Source: an uncultured archaeon (GTDB lineage: Archaea; Halobacteriota; Methanosarcinia; Methanosarcinales; Methanoperedenaceae). Taken from it: a stretch of 64,000 nucleotides of DNA. A program made the translations under genes and the position numbers. The stretch spans positions 1 to 64,000 of the forward strand of contig CABMII010000161.1 in the NCBI GenBank assembly GCA_902386255.1. The letters are read 5' to 3'. The notes beneath the pieces were generated by a model. That model was not told the DNA's origin. It was given only the letters and a program-made list of their open reading frames with translations, and did no database searches. Shown piece by piece: positions 62,996-64,000 of this stretch (position 1 is its first letter; each line of letters opens with the position of its first letter).

Positions 62996-64000
62996 ATGCC
63001 TGAATATGAAACTTATGATGCGATTGTTGTGGGAGGAGGAATTTCCGGCCTTTTATCTGCGCTGACGCTTGGAAAGAAAGGAAACAAAATTCTTCTTCTT
63101 GAAAAAACAAACGTTCTTGGAGGAAACTGCAGGACATACGAACCTCCCGACTATCCCGGCTGGCGTGTTGATACCGGCGTCCATGCAATTACAGATATCA
63201 TTTATGGCCCACTGGTGCAATTGAAGCACTATTTCGGCCCTGGAAAATTTCCTACTTTCAGGCGACATAATGATTACTATCTTCGCAAAAAAACCGGACT
63301 AGAAAAATTTCCATCAACATTCCCGGGCTTCTTGAAAATGCATACCATTCCTGCAAAAGACAGGATGATTCTTGCAGGAGATCTTCTGAATACGATACTA
63401 TCGCGCGCCATTTTCGGGGTAAAAGAAAAGGCGGTGTATGATGTCATTTCAAAGCACAGGCTCAGCAAAAAAGCGATGCAATTCGTCGATGCGCTTTCTT
63501 ATCTTTTGAGCGGTCTCTCAATGGAAAAGACATCGGTATCCAGGTTTCTGGAAGGGTGCGGGTTCAGCTCCTGCGGTAAAAGAGGAACAATGAGGCGGAT
63601 TGCAGAAACGGCGAAGCTTTTCAATAACTCCGGATACCGCTGGCAGGGTTATCCTCTTGGAGGCATACAGTCGATAACAGATGGCGTAGTCACATCTTTT
63701 CCAAAAAACGTGGAGTATCATACAGGAGAAGAAGTCCGAAAGATTGAAAAAGAAGAAAACGGTTTTTGCGTTTCAACTTCGCAAGCCGATTACCGCTCGT
63801 GCAAAGTTGTCTATTCGGGTGAGGTAAAGAAGCTGCCCGGTATTATCGAGATGCCTGTGGAATGGAGTCGCCAGGTAAAAGAACTGGAGCAGGCAACAGC
63901 AATGACAATCTGGCTTGGGCTTGAAAAACCGATGAACGAGTTCAATTATAACGGCTCGGAAGTGTTTTGCGATGTATGTGATTCTGATAAAGAAATGTTC
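62996..64000 (+). CDS. FAD-dependent oxidoreductase, phytoene-desaturase-like (cut by window edge)
   Basis: An open frame of 335 codons runs off the right edge. The start, YDAIVVGGGISGLLSALTLG, is a dinucleotide-binding motif followed by LLLEKTNVLGGNCRTYEPP and RVDTGVHAIT, typical of the CrtI/amine oxidase superfamily. GWQGYPLGGIQSI-like WQGYPLGGIQSITDGV matches the family's substrate-domain entry. Isoprenoid reduction or desaturation is likely in general, but the substrate is open. Confidence 0.85.
   Translation, partial: MPEYETYDAIVVGGGISGLLSALTLGKKGNKILLLEKTNVLGGNCRTYEPPDYPGWRVDTGVHAITDIIYGPLVQLKHYFGPGKFPTFRRHNDYYLRKKTGLEKFPSTFPGFLKMHTIPAKDRMILAGDLLNTILSRAIFGVKEKAVYDVISKHRLSKKAMQFVDALSYLLSGLSMEKTSVSRFLEGCGFSSCGKRGTMRRIAETAKLFNNSGYRWQGYPLGGIQSITDGVVTSFPKNVEYHTGEEVRKIEKEENGFCVSTSQADYRSCKVVYSGEVKKLPGIIEMPVEWSRQVKELEQATAMTIWLGLEKPMNEFNYNGSEVFCDVCDSDKEMF

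Noticed and set aside
1-64000. CRISPR arrays, rRNA genes, complete insertion sequences, Borg-type direct repeats
   Set aside because: None was seen; the only tandem repeat is inside the cytochrome gene and the only transposition-related gene is a recombinase fragment.

Overview
The window is a chromosome segment of a methane-cycling archaeon, most likely Methanosarcinales and probably Ca. Methanoperedens (ANME-2d). This is inferred from gene content, not from a marker-gene comparison. Supporting genes are DUF1699 proteins, an NrpR-type nitrogen repressor, formylmethanofuran dehydrogenase subunits, a four-gene pyruvate:ferredoxin oxidoreductase, S-layer-type domains, a PGF-type C-terminal sorting signal and several multiheme c-type cytochromes next to an NrfD/NrfC-like quinone module. 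Start codons repeatedly follow a GGTGA-type ribosome site, and neighbouring genes often overlap as ATGA or TAATG.

Layout. 1-6.5 kb: a DUF1699 fragment, larB, an electron-transfer operon (two multiheme cytochromes, a Tat-exported four-cluster ferredoxin, an NrfD membrane subunit) and a PIN-ATPase-KH protein. 6.5-9.7 kb: a blue-copper lipoprotein, a small ORF, glnA and nrpR. 9.8-12.7 kb is accessory: an AT-rich HEPN protein, a recombinase fragment and a decayed multiheme cytochrome gene whose 5' end carries a frameshift and a stop codon inside the first heme motif. 12.7-26 kb: DUF763, a radical SAM protein, a JAMM protease, an 0.9-kb gap with a gene relic, a HemK-like methyltransferase, a CPBP protease, porGDAB, a MntA antitoxin with a truncated HepT toxin, a tRNA-dihydrouridine synthase and an Fe-S/fwdB/fwdD operon.

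26-50 kb is an AT-rich surface-polysaccharide island. A leftward operon encodes all four enzyme types needed for a diacetamido-uronic acid sugar (WbpA, B, D and E types), plus an epimerase, a deacetylase, a WbqC protein and a second aminotransferase. Rightward genes encode a GT2 transferase, a phosphohexomutase, a beta-helix protein, a split Alg13/Alg14 transferase, GT4 transferases and a polytopic membrane protein. Four near-identical small winged-helix proteins, two related small proteins, a probable structured RNA and at least six copies of one promoter-like element are scattered through the island. This looks like a locally wired regulon and is the most novel feature of the window.

50-64 kb: an S-layer-like protein, tRNA-Asp, the tetrapyrrole operon hemL-hemC-cobA-hemD, a VapBC-like pair, a YgiQ radical SAM protein, exonuclease VII (xseA/xseB), a fumarate reductase/succinate dehydrogenase pair, a SPASM radical SAM protein and the start of an FAD-dependent phytoene-desaturase-like oxidoreductase. 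Tetrapyrrole supply, multiheme cytochromes and quinone-linked modules fit an organism that exports electrons through heme proteins.
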